Source of the DNA: Symmetrospora coprosmae | Taxonomy: Eukaryota > Basidiomycota > Cystobasidiomycetes > Symmetrosporaceae | Direction: 5' to 3' | DNA length: 64,000 bases | Assembly (NCBI GenBank): GCA_008802785.1 | Contig: VUYT01000007.1 | Span: forward strand, 372,001-436,000 | In this document: positions 11,970 to 23,089 of the stretch, piece by piece | Layout: each line of letters opens with the position of its first letter | Position numbering within the stretch: the first letter of the stretch is position 1 | Notes under the pieces: model-generated | What the model was told of the DNA's origin: nothing | Database searches by the model: none | What the model saw: the letters and a program-made list of their open reading frames with translations, nothing else | Program-made: the position numbers and the translations under genes

Positions 11970-12272
11970 GGCTCGGAAACTTGTCTCGAACTGAAGAAAG
12001 GCTGTCGTTCCGGATTGCGACTGTAATGCGATCAGAGGAAAGGTAGGTGACAGCTCCCGAGCATGCGTATCGCCAGCTGCACAACCCCTTTCACTGCGTT
12101 GGAGTCGCGTCACGGCGGTGAAGCCCAGACTTGGCGATTGAAGTGGCTCCAGACTCGGCAATTGAAGGATGGCACACGCTTCTGATCTGAGCAGGACCGA
12201 GTCAGACCGACTTCTACTATCCTGGTGCCATGACTGCGATGGCCGACGATTCGACAGCCGGATGTAATCCAC

Positions 12273-12914
12273 AAGGTCTCCCTTCTACCGGCCAGCTCAT
12301 CGCCAGACTTGTTTCAGTGGTGGATCCCGTACGGCAGGCGAGACACTTGCGACGACAAGCAGTGCAAGGTCACACTGGCAGTCTCGAACGAGCGCAGTCG
12401 ATGTCGATGTCGTGCAGACTCATCCCGGAGCCGCAAGATGTTGAGTTGGGCGAAGACGGCCGTTGACTCAGAATGGTAGAACGCGCACTTTGAGGTACCG
12501 AGAACCGCATACTCTACATGGCCCCAAGGCGCATCCGATATGCAAGTTGTTTCAACCTGGAAGATCCGTCAGTCCGCGTCTTCGAATTCGATGCCTTCGA
12601 GGGGCACCCCGGCGGGTTCTGCGGAGCTCCGGAGGGGCGGCTCCCTAGCCTCGGAGCTGCGGGGACAATCATGCCGCCCCAAAATACTCGCGCGCAGGCC
12701 ACCACATGCTCGACGGGGAAGACTACTGACGCACGTCGCGCAAAAGACGCTAGCAGATGACCGACCTGCGGACTTGCTAATAGCCGTACCTTCCTCTCTC
12801 CTTCTCTTCTCTTCTCTCTTTTCCCTTTCCTCCCTCCTCTCCCTGTATCTCTTGCCTCTCTTGACGATAGCTACACCGCCAGCGCCTGCATCATCGCTCT
12901 CGAGGGACATCAAC
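12273..12914. promoter_or_regulatory. Divergent intergenic region and pyrimidine-rich leader of the GH3 gene
   Basis: No coding exon is supported here. Bases 12790-12864 form a nearly pure pyrimidine tract (CTCTCTCCTTCTCTTCTC and so on), placed 50-125 nt before the GH3 start codon. CT-rich tracts just upstream of the transcription start are common in strongly expressed fungal genes, so this is probably the core promoter or 5' leader. The inference rests on position and composition only. Confidence 0.45.
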
Positions 12915-15900
12915 ATGAAGGCCGTCTTCGCTGGAGCGCTCGGCGCCGCAGCCCTCTCCGCAGCCGTCACTGCTTCCCCATTCCCTGATCCATTTGAAAG
13001 GAATTATGCGGACCTCCACACGATCCCTCATGTGGAGAAGCGTCAAGGTCAAGGACCTGTCGCACCAGCGCCCCCAGCCGACCTGCCAGATGCCAACGGC
13101 CTCGCTTGTGAGTTGGCGCAGCCTTCAATATCGTCGTATGTGTGCGTATGCAAGAGAAGCTGAGGAAGCATCATACTGCTTTCACGTCGGCGCACAGACG
13201 TCGTCCCCGGCCCCATCGCCGACGGTGGCAAAGCCTGGAAAGGTGCGAACAGACGCGCTCGCGACCTGGTCGACCAGATGACACTAGAGGAGAAGGTCGG
13301 CATCGTCACCGGACAACCGGGAAGGTGCGCCGGGAACACCAAGGCCGTACCACGACTTGATCTGCCGACCCTCTGCTTCCAAGATGGAGTACGCTTCTCA
13401 GGACATCTCGCGTAGAGTGATCTCGTATCTTGCTGACTCCATGCTGCATCTCGCAGCCGGCTGGAGTGCGACCTGCGCTTGGCAAGACGCAATTGTACGT
13501 ATACTTCCGCTGTTGCTCCAGGGTGACCATTGCATTTAGCTGACTGAGGCATCTGCCCCGCACCACAGCCCCGCAGGAGTCAACGGCGCCGCGACTTGGG
13601 ACAGGGACCTCATCTACCAGCGCTCTTTGGCTATGGGACAGGAGTTCTACGATCTCGGCATTGTGCGTTTGCCCCACTCGTTCCCCTAAGCGTGGCTGAC
13701 GTTAATATTCTGCCAGCACACGGCCCTCGCTCCCGTCACCGGCGGTCCTCTCGGAAGGGCGCCACGAGAAGGCAGGAACTGGGAGGGGGCGTATGCCGAC
13801 CCTTACGCTACAGGCGTCCACGCCTATCTAAGCGTCAAAGGCTTGCAGGATTCTGGAGTGGCCGCTACTGCGTAAGGAGCGAGCTTGACCCCAATCCTTG
13901 GATCAGACCAGAGCTGACTGCTGGCTTTCTACACACAGCAAAGTGAGTGTGTCTCGGAATCGCTATATGCCTGGTTCGAAGCACGAGAAGCGTCAATGGC
14001 TTGCTTGACGAGTCCTGGGCATCCGTAACAAGGCTGATGCTCTGACATAACAGCACTTCATAGGCTACGAGCAGGTATGCTTCTCGAAAAAAAGCATATG
14101 CTAGGGTTCCCTGATGTTGACAGAACCCTTCATCCGGAAACAGGAGACATTCCGCAACCTCTTCGGCCAAACGGCCAGTTATTCGAAATTCCCTGCATCA
14201 GCCCAACTTCCCATCTCGTCAGTTATCGATGACAAGACCACCCACGAGCTCTATGCCTGGCCTTTTGCAGAGGCAGTACGTGCAGGGACAGCTCACTTCA
14301 TGAGCGCATACAACAGGTGGATCATGCCGCTTCGGCCTGTCCCCTTCTCTCACTGCCTGCTAATCATCCCACCTTGATCTGAGTCAGGGTCAATGGCACG
14401 CACGCCAGTAGCAATAGCGAGCTTCTGAATGGTCTCCTGAAGGGAGAATTTGGCTTTCAGGGGAGCGTTATGTCCGACTGGGTATGTACCAGCTCATCGG
14501 AGAGACGCACCACGTCAGCAGAGCGACATAGCTGATCTCACGGCACATACGCAGGGTGGAGTGTGGAGTACTCAAGCTACGATCGTCGCAGGTCAGTCGC
14601 TTGCTGTTTCGGCGTCTGGTAGACCAAGAGCTCATGCCATTTGACCGTGTCTGCCTTCGCAAACCCCGATCGCACGCATCTTCTGAACCTATTTAGGCAA
14701 CGACCTTGACTTTCCCGTGCGCTCTTTAATGCCTCGAGTATTCTTCGCATATCAGCCCTGACGAGCTAATGTCTCCTTACATAGGGTCTCAACTACGGAG
14801 GATCCCTAGGAATATTCTTCGACACGGAACTGTCCGCTCTCGTGGATAATGGCACAGTGCCCGTGTCTCGCCTCGACGATGCTGTCACCCGAGTTCTTAC
14901 TCCCTACTTCGCTCTTGGCCAAGTGCGTGCTTCTGGACCCGCTTGAATCCGTCTACTCGCTGACCGACCTCGTTCCTCAGGCCGACAAGCCTCTCCCGTC
15001 CACGGTCATCAATGCTCTGAGTGTTCCAACCATCGAGACTATCTACCGCAATGTCCAGAAGCAGTCCACCATCGACCTCATCAAGAAGATCGGAGAGGAC
15101 AGCGCGGTCTTGCTCAAGAACACGGGTGGTCTGCCTCTGCAGAACCCGCAGAGGATCACCATCATCGGGCAGGATGCAGGACCTAACGTACTTGGTTTCG
15201 CTGCCTGCGGTGCTTTTGGAGATGCATGCCCTATCTACGTACATTTTCTTGTCTTTTTCTCCCTCCCTTCTCTGTCTCCTTTCCTTATATTTGCGCTGGC
15301 TGATCCCCGCACTCTGCCACAGAACAATAACGGCACGAATGCCCTTGCACTCGGCAGCGGCTACTCGCAGCCACAGAATCTCATCACTCCGCTGTGTGCC
15401 ATTCAGGACCGAGCCCTTCGCAGCCGTGCCCTCGTCCAGCAAGTGCTCAACAACACCGCCATCGAGGACATTCAGGCCGCCGCTACTGGCGCGGACGTCG
15501 CTCTGGTGTTCGCGGATGCGTTTGCACAGGAAGGACAGGACAGGGAGGATCTTGAGCTGAATGCAAAGTGAGCAGCTTGGCTTGCACGTCTGCCCACGAC
15601 CAAGGCTGACATGCGATAATGCGCCAGCGGCCGTGCCATCATCGAGGCCACCGCGGCTGTAAATAACAACACCATTGTCATCCTGCATATTCCTGTACGT
15701 TCTTCTTTCGGCATAGGCCTTGTACTAAGCTGACTTGCCTTGCCGTCGTAGGGCACCACCAACATCGACTTTGTCAAGAACAACCCCAACATCACGGCAG
15801 TTCTGGCACCCCTGCTTCCTGGAGAGCAGTCTGGACCTTCGCTCGTCTCCGTTCTATGGGGAGATGTCTCTCCGTCCGGCAAGCTGCGTGCGTGGCTCCT

Positions 15901-16605
15901 ATAGCATCGGCGTGTCTCGCTCAACCGCTCACACAGCTCCTTTTCGCAGCCTTCACCATCGGCAAGTCCGAGGATGACTTCCCACCCAATACCATCGTCA
16001 GCACCCCAGTCGTCGATCCGGTCTCCAATTTCACTGAAAAGCTCCTCATCGATTACCGTTGGTTCGATGCGAAGGACATCGAACCCACTTATGAATTCGG
16101 ATTCGGACTGTCGTATTCGACGTTCGCATACTCGAACGTCAACCTCAAGAAGCAGTACAAGGCGGACGATAAGGCCATCCAGGAGACGAATGAGCGATAC
16201 GCAGGACAGGTAGAGGGCGAGTCCCTCTACGATCAGATTGCGGTTGTCTCGGTCGACGTCAAAAACACGGGTGACGTGACCGCCTGCGAGGTGGCCCAGC
16301 TTGTGCGTACGATCCGCTTCCTGCGCATATACACGTGTCAGGCTGAGCATATGGCGCGCACACTGCAGTACATCGAGTTCCCCGCCAGCGAGGATCAGCC
16401 GCCGAAGCAGCTCAGGGGCTTCAGCAAGCTGCGGCAGCTCAAGGCTGGCGCCACTGGAACAGCCTACTTCCCGCTCAGGAGGAAGGATGTCATGGTCTGG
16501 GACACTGTCCTTCAGGAATGGCGGATGCCGAAGGACAGCTACGTCAACTTCCATGTCGGGGCCTCCTCACGAAAGCTGCCGCTCAAGGTCTCTTACAAAT
16601 GGTAG
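12915..16605 (+). CDS. Secreted GH3 family beta-glucosidase
   Basis: Extracellular glycoside hydrolase family 3 enzyme releasing glucose from beta-glucosides. Residues 1-20 are a signal peptide ([20 protein letters not shown]). A Lys-Arg Kex2 site (VEKR) follows near residue 44. Family blocks in order are [55 protein letters not shown] (the Asp is the catalytic nucleophile), [35 protein letters not shown] and the C-terminal fibronectin-III-like domain. A dozen or so short introns cut the gene, including very short exons at 13939-13942 (4 nt) and 14697-14716 (20 nt). Near 16300-16370 a small intron is likely but not precisely placed. The catalytic domain appears complete, and I saw no sign of decay. 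Confidence 0.93.
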
Positions 16606-16879
16606 GTCTGCGACTGTGAGGCTGAAAGATGCAAGAAGGAGGGGATCTGCGAGTGCGATATGTCAGATAGGAATGTAACCGAGACGACTCGCATGCAATG
16701 AGCTTCCCGTCTCTGCTATTTCTTTCTCTTTCTTTCATTGCTGTGTGCATACTCGAGGAAGAGCTCAACTTGCGGTGGCGCACCAGAGGGGTGTGGACGC
16801 GTGACGGCCTGACGAAAGCAGGTCCACTTCTTAGCTTGCCTGCCATCGGCCCGGAGACAGAGCATCACAATTTAACAGC

Positions 16880-17720
16880 ATGGGCAAGCGCAAAGTAAGG
16901 AACGCTATCCAGCCCAATGCGCGCAGTGCGCCGCTGACTTGCAGGAGGTCTCCAGTCGAGCAAGAAAGCGCCTTCGAGAGTTAAGGCCGCCCCACTGGAC
17001 AAGGTGCGCTACGGCGGGCCTCAGTGGATGGACATACCTGTACCATATGCTCACGCTTCAGCCATGCCCTTCTCCCGCAGATCTTCCGCTGCCTCTTCTG
17101 CCAGCACCACGGCTCTGTCCTCTGCAAGCTAGACCGCCCCAACCGGATCGGCCGACTAGACTGCAAGGACTGCATGCAGTCGTTCCAGGCAGCCATCACG
17201 CGTGCGTCGCTTCCCTTTCTCAGCTCTGCTGAGTCACATCGCTGAGGCGCTGTGGTGTCGCCCAGCCCTCGACGAGCCGGTCGACCTGTATTCAATGTGG
17301 ATTGACGCATGCGAGGCAGTCAACCGGAATCCATCCTCGTCCACCGCGGCAGCGCGCGCAGGAGGGCGTTCAGTGGGTGTCACGCCGAAGCAGGGCGGGG
17401 CGCTGGGCGCACGGCACCAGGAGGAGGACGATGACGGAGACCTGCCTGAGGCGCCAGGCGCGCGGACGGCAGCACAGCGGAGTGCAGCGTCGTCAAGCTC
17501 GCGCAAGCAGAGAAAGCCAGCTAGCGATGACGAGGAGGAGGACGAGGAGGAAGATGAAGAAGACGAAGAGCCAGAAGCGGAGGAGTCTGATCCACGGTCG
17601 GCGCCGCCTGCACCTGCGGATGGCGTGGACCGAGGATACGAGCGGCCCTCAAACAGCAAAATGCAGGAACTGATGCGCAAGAAGGCTGCCGCGCGTAACG
17701 ATGACGATGACGACGAGTAG
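16880..17720 (+). CDS. ELF1: Transcription elongation factor Elf1 (ELOF1)
   Basis: A small zinc protein that travels with RNA polymerase II and helps transcription through nucleosomes. Exon 1 is only 15 nt (MGKRK). The best join is to AAAGCGCCT at 16965, giving MGKRKKAPSRVKAAPLDK. Later exons give IFRCLFCQHHGSVLCKLD, IGRLDCKDCMQSFQ and ITPLDEPVDLYSMWIDACEAV. The four zinc ligands are the paired CxxC motifs FRCLFC and LDCKDC. All three introns keep phase. The core is about 80 residues. It is followed by a tail of about 140 residues that is Ser/Ala-rich and then strongly acidic (a long Glu/Asp run near 17528-17590). Acidic ELOF1 tails are known in fungi and plants. The gene is convergent with eRF1, whose stop lies 296 bp away. 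Confidence 0.92.
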
Positions 17721-18016
17721 GCGAGTCCTGGGTCGCTGTGTCACGCTCGGGCGGACGAGGGTTCTCCGTGCATGAACTGTACAACCGAGAGCGGATGCAC
17801 CGCATGCACGATATCATGCATTAGTCTTCTGCATTGCAGTACAAAGGACCGATGAGGCGTCAACGACAACAATTTGGCGGAACGACGCCCATCCCTGACT
17901 TTGCTACAGATCGGAGGTGAAAGCGTCTCAAATGGCTCGTGCGGCCAGCCATGGTAAGGCCACAGCAAGTGAGAAGGGGCAGGCCAGAGAAGGGGCCGCC
18001 TTTTGCGAAAGGCTGC

Positions 18017-20178
18017 TTAGACTGTTGGATGCAAACGCAGTTCAGCACAGCCGCCCCAAGCTCCCAGAGCAAGCCGTGCAGACATACTGAAGTCGTCGTC
18101 CGAGTCAAAGAACTCGTCGTCCTCTCCATCCAGCGCATCGGCAATGACGCCAAAGTCGACCTTGTACCGCAGCAGCCCTCCGATCCCTCCGAAGCCCTTG
18201 ACGAACTGGTTGCCTTCTTGAGAGCGGTCTGTGCAGCGGCGCCAAGGGGTGAACACTGCGTCAGTGCCAGAGCATGCCCTGCCTCTGGCTGAGCAATAGT
18301 TCAGAACTCACTGGTGACAAATTCCAAACTGGCACCGAAGGATTGGTAGTTCTCAGCAATCCACTCCAGGAGCGGCTGTGGCTCCTGTGACTGCTCCATC
18401 TCCATGCCCGTGGAAGCGTCCATGAACTTGGCCCGGTCGACTTCGCTGAGCATAGCAATGCCCGCAGACGTGCCCGTCGCCGCCGCCGCTGCCTTTGCGT
18501 CCTGCGCTGCCGCTGCAGTCGCGTTGCTCGCTGTTGGCGGCGGCGCCTGCGTGTGGATGACGACGTCCTTCCCGCTCGAGTCGCGCAGGACGTGCCGCGT
18601 CACGTCTAGTGCATCCCACACAATGAGCGTCTCGACTGCGCCGAGCTCGAGACCGCGCAGCGTGTCGTCGACACCGAAACAGATCTTGCCGGTGTCGAGC
18701 GAGATCTCGTCAAAGTACTTTTGGATGAGCCTGCGTCGACAGCGAGGTCAGTGCACCGGCGCAACGACGGTCCAAGGGGCCGAGGTGGACGCACTTCTTC
18801 TCCTGGACGAACTTGACGTTCGCCAAGGCTTCTCCTGCCAACTCGATAGCCTGGTTGAAGCCGTTCTCCCCTCCATACGATACGTCGACAATCTTGAGCA
18901 CCTTTGTCTGCAGCCGCGGGTCGAAGAGGTCGGATCCATCGAGGACGTTCTTGAAGTCGGCCGAACCCGCCAGCACCAGACCCTGCACGTTGACCTTATC
19001 GTTTGTGATGAAGTGCTGCACAGCCAGCTCGGCGACTTTGCGCACATAGTTGTGCCGCTTCTCCTCTCGCAGACGCGCGAAACGCAGCGCCGACTGTCCT
19101 CCTCGTCCGTGCTTCTTTGGCAGGTCGACCGTGAACTGCAAAGGCGGGGAAGCCGTCTCAGCCGGCGTTCCGCGAGTCGAGCCTCGGTTCGATCAGCTGC
19201 AGGTAGCTCACCTTGTAGATGATCTCGCGCGTGTTCCCTGCTAGACTTCCAAAGAGCGTCCCGTTGCCGTCCATGATGATGAAGCCAAACTTGGCGTCGC
19301 TGTCCAGCAGCTCGGAGAGGGCTTCTGTGTGGAATTTATTGTCGCACAGGTAGAGGGACTGGCAGGGTGGCATATGTCAGGCGAGCGTGTCATGAGTGTG
19401 ATCTGCGACTGCACAGCAGGCTTACGGTGTTGATGGGCTTGAACGGCTCAAAGTCGAAGTTGACCTTCTTCTCCTTGCCCTCGTCCTGTAGAATCGCACG
19501 CGTCAGAATGCAGGTGATCACACGTACACGAGGAGCGCTCCAGCCCACCGTGAGGATGGTACCGCAGTAGACAATCAGACCGTTTGGCGGCACGCGGCTG
19601 TAGAGCTTCAAGCGTTGCTGCGTCGAGGTGATGGCGGACAGGACGGAAAGACGGTTGACGCGGGATTTGATGTTCGATGCTGTACCGTACTCTGTGCTCA
19701 ACATGTTGGTCGCTTGCGAGATCTGGGACCGTGGGGGTCTACGCGGCGGGGATGCATCACGTCAGGTCTGGCCAGAGTGTAGCTCCGGCGCGGGCGAGGA
19801 ACGCACAGGATGAGCGAGATCATGCTCGTTCCGGCTCCTCGGGCGCTCGTGAGCATTTTGATCATGCGCTTCATCTTCCCTGTTCGCCATGTCGCGGGAA
19901 GCCGAGTGGGCAGGCGGAGGGATGCAACGCAACACAAGCGAGCCGTCAGTGCCTGTGGGCGGGCTATACACAAGCAAACGTCTCGAGGCCGCGCCGAGCA
20001 CGAGTACGGATCCAACGCACACACTTGGATGCTGCAGAGTGACCACAGTCGTGCGTCAGCCCCTGCCTGCATCGTCCACCACGCCTAACCCGTGCGCTTC
20101 TCAAATTCGTCGGCACTGCCGCATTGCCTTCTCGCAGACTCACGCCTGCTCGGCCGTCTCCTGCGAGTTGGCCGACAT
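18017..20178 (-). CDS. SUP45: Peptide chain release factor eRF1
   Basis: Recognises all three stop codons in the ribosomal A site and triggers peptide release with eRF3. Diagnostic motifs are all present: GTS in [22 protein letters not shown] (NIKS), YLCDNKF (YxCxxxF), and [11 protein letters not shown] with the catalytic GGQ. Domain 3 has [20 protein letters not shown] and an acidic end. The predicted start is [12 protein letters not shown] at 20178, followed by two small exons leading to [13 protein letters not shown]. The second donor (GTTAGG) is weak, so the extreme N-terminus is less certain. Two oddities stand out: an Ala-rich insertion in domain 3 (about 18465-18550), and a final in-frame 66-nt intron (18022-18087) that leaves only TCTAA as the last coding exon. 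Confidence 0.95.
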
Positions 20179-21154
20179 GTCTGCAGCGGTGCTCTAGATG
20201 CGTCTGTGCTGCTCTCTGGATGTGCCGGTATGCGCCTGTCGTTGTGCGAAGCTGACCGGTGCGGCCTCGCCCCTCTGTCGCTGGTGCTGCCTGACCGCCC
20301 ACTGCACTGGCCGGCTGGCTGGTCGCCCCTTGGCCGCTCTCACAGACGCCAATCCGGTCGCAATATACTGGTGACTGCTGACCCTGCTCGAGTCAGGAGC
20401 GGGCATGTGCAAGGACTTGGACAGCAATGGACATGTACGATACGTGACTCGTAATCGCCGGGCGGTGGGCAGCAGCCGTCGCACTGCGGAGTTCCACATA
20501 GCCAGCCAGCGGCCTGCGCATCTCCAGTCCGACGCAGCGAACAGCCTCGTCAGCACCAGGCGGCGTGTCGCATGTCGGAGCTACACAAACCAAGCTTCTT
20601 CATTCCATGGAAGCACGTATCTGTCTGCACTACAGTATACTGCCCATGCGGCGCACCCGCACAATGAGCGGCCGCCCTTGAGCAGCCGTCGAGGCAAAGA
20701 CCGCCAGGTCTGCCTGATCCATGCGTGCACGCCCTCCGCCTACCGGTACCGGTACCTCCTCGCGTGTCTTCTGTACGGTACTGTCATCTGCAAGAAGCCG
20801 CCCTTTTGTTGTGGTACAGATGCTATTCCCGGTGACAGTCGCGCCTCTCTGGCCGTGCGACGTCTGATGGCGCCTTCAACTGGACGAGATCTCAAACTCC
20901 GAAGATGGATCTTTCGGCATTCTTCTGCGCCTCACCGTAGCTCGCCATGTTGCGGGAACCGCAGCACAGCGCATGCTGACACTGCCGGAGCAGTCTTCGA
21001 AAGCCCTGCTCATTGCGCCTTCGGAACGGTCAATCGCGGCCGCAACTTCTTCACCTCGTCTCAGCCTAACATTGTCTCATCCTCCTTCCTTCTTCCCTCA
21101 TCTCGTATCGTGCTGTCACAGTCCGCCCGTCACGTCACACTCCCTCTTGATAGC
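20179..21154. promoter_or_regulatory. Divergent promoter region between eRF1 and an MFS transporter
   Basis: Nearly 1 kb between two divergently transcribed genes. The plus frame of the MFS gene stays open upstream to 20405, but that part has no hydrophobic segments and no recognisable domain, so it is probably untranslated. A small inverted repeat, ACCGGTACCGGTACC, lies at about 20740-20755, and the last 100 bases before the MFS start are pyrimidine-rich. I cannot assign a regulator. Confidence 0.4.
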
Positions 21155-22925
21155 ATGGCCGCCATGATGATGTCCCTCGAGAAGCAGGGCGTGACGCTTC
21201 CAGGCGAGATGCCGCCGCCTTCGCCCGCCTTATCGACCAAGTCTGGCAAAGAGGGCATCGACTTGTCCACCTACGCCTCTGGCCCCCTTGGCGAAGAACC
21301 CGCTCGACAGAAATGGTACCAGTGGTACTCGCCAACGGACACTCCCGCTGAACGACGCCTCATACGCAAGCTGGACGCCCTCATCGTTGTCTTCTGCTTC
21401 CTCGCATACTGGGTCAAGGTCCTCGACTCTTCTGCTCTCAGGTGCGTGTATTGCGAGGTTTGGTCGGTGAGTGCCGTGCTGAAAACGCATGGAACGTGCA
21501 GCACTGCATACGTTTCTGGCATGAAGGAGTCGCTCGGCCTGTATGGTAACGAGCTCAATTACTTGGGCACGGTCTACATGTACGAAGCGCGTCTATAAGC
21601 TTCTTTGTACCGAGACTCCCACTGACAATGACTTGACGCGCAGGGTCGGCTTCATCACGCTACAGATCCCTCTCACCCTCTTGATGACAAAGGTCCCTGC
21701 GCAATATGTCTTGCCAGGTGCTGATCTCATCTGGGGCGTCTTCACTCTGGTCCAGTACAAGGCTACTAGCGTTAACCAGCTGTACGCGTTCCGCTTCTTC
21801 ATCGGGGCAACGGGAGGGTTCTTCTTCCCCGCAGTCCACTACCTACTCGGCAGCTGGTACAAGAGGAGCGAGCTCAGTCGTCGTGGTGCCATCTTCTTCG
21901 TCGCCTCGCAGGTGGGCTCCATGTCGTCTGGCTACATCCAAGCCGGAGCGCACACCCACCTGAACGGCAAGAACGGCCTTGAAGGGTGGCGCTGGCTCTT
22001 CATCATCTGCTTCGCCTGCACCATTCCAATCGCCATCCTTGGCTTTGTTTTCCTCCCCGGCACGCCGGACAAGCCTTCACACTTCCGCTTCCTGACCGAG
22101 GAGGAGGTCGAGCTCGCCAGAGCGCGTATGGCAGCAGAGCATCGCGAGCCCTCCAAGCCGTGGACCTTGCCGCTCTTCAAGCGCATTCTCAGCGGTTGGC
22201 ACTTCTGGGTCCTCGTCATCTTCGCTTTCTTCTTCTCGCAGGCCGACGGCATCTCAAGCCAGAACGGACTGCCTTTGTGGCTCAAGGAGATGGGCAAATC
22301 CGTCGAAGACATCAACACGATCACGACTGTTCTGCCTGCCGTCACCATCGTCTTCTCCATCGCGTACGGCGTGCTCAACGATGCCTACGACATCAAATTC
22401 TTGCTCATCGCCCTCACGGCGGTCCTCAATATCTTCGCCGGCATCGTCCTTGCCATCTGGAATGTACCTATCGGCCTCAAGTACTTCGCCTTCTTCCTCT
22501 CGGGGACAGCGAACGCCATTGCCTCCCTCATCTATGCTTGGGCCAATGAAATTTGTGCAGGTGGGCTGGCTGTGAGCGGGGTCTTGGACTACCTTTGGCT
22601 AAATTATCCTCCCGTGACCAGGCTCCGCCGAAGAGCGTGCCCTCGTCCTGAGCAGCATGAATACACTAGGTAACACCATGTATGCATGGCTGCCAATCTT
22701 CCTGTGGCCGGTGAGTCCTACTGCCATGTCCCATAATCGTACGTCGCGCCCGCTGATCCCCTCTGGCCGATACGGCAGACTGTGGAAGCACCGCGGTACC
22801 TCAAGGGATATACCTGGACGATCGCTCTTGACGTCTGCATGATCGCTATGCTATTTGTCCTCCGCTTTTACGTCAAGCGAGAAAAGAAGGAGAAGGCAGC
22901 TGCCAGGGTGGAAGGAGAGTTGTGA
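21155..22925 (+). CDS. MFS anion:cation symporter (Dal5/Tna1/Liz1-type permease)
   Basis: A 12-helix major facilitator of the fungal ACS group that imports organic acids and vitamins such as allantoate, nicotinate or pantothenate. The family start is clear: RRLIRKLDALIVVFCFLAYW, then SGMKESLGLYGNELNYLGTV. Further blocks are RFFIGATGGFFFPAVHYLL, GWRWLFIICFACTIPIAI (helix 6), then FLPGTPDKPSHFRFLTEEE and ILSGWHFWVLVIFAFFF. Last come SMNTLGNTMYAWLPIFLWP and a charged tail (KREKKEKAAARVEGEL). Four introns are supported, near 21440, 21580, 22560 and 22710. The start at 21155 (MAAMMMSLEKQG) gives a normal 50-residue cytoplasmic N-terminus. The substrate cannot be told from sequence. Confidence 0.9.
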
Positions 22926-23089
22926 TAGGCGAGATCTGCTTTAGGAAGGGTCATATTGAAAGTGCATCAGCATATAGAGGGTCTTGCGTCGCAAATGGAG
23001 TGCAATCGGAGCCATCGTTACCGAAGTCATGCGAGGTGCGCCAGCATTGCGTTCGCTATCACACAACAAGCACACTCGGACGCGCTCGG

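Noticed and set aside
12466-12500. ATGGTAGAACGCGC, similar to a tRNA D-arm
   Set aside because: No matching acceptor stem or T-arm at the right distance, so not a tRNA gene.
12230-12760. Short plus frames before the GH3 gene
   Set aside because: They have no recognisable domain, overlap each other in different frames and end without splice support. The region behaves like an intergenic promoter.
13970-13990. TGGTTCGAAGCAC, similar to a tRNA B-box
   Set aside because: It lies inside a GH3 intron, and no A-box or cloverleaf fold can be drawn around it.
15472-16554. A 360-codon minus-strand frame opposite the GH3 gene
   Set aside because: It lies opposite clear GH3 catalytic and C-terminal domain sequence and reads through its introns. 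No protein-like motifs are present.
20405-21154. In-frame upstream extension of the MFS transporter
   Set aside because: The frame is open for 750 nt, but the sequence has no hydrophobic segments or family similarity. Starting at 21155 gives a normal N-terminus, so the upstream part is more likely promoter and leader.
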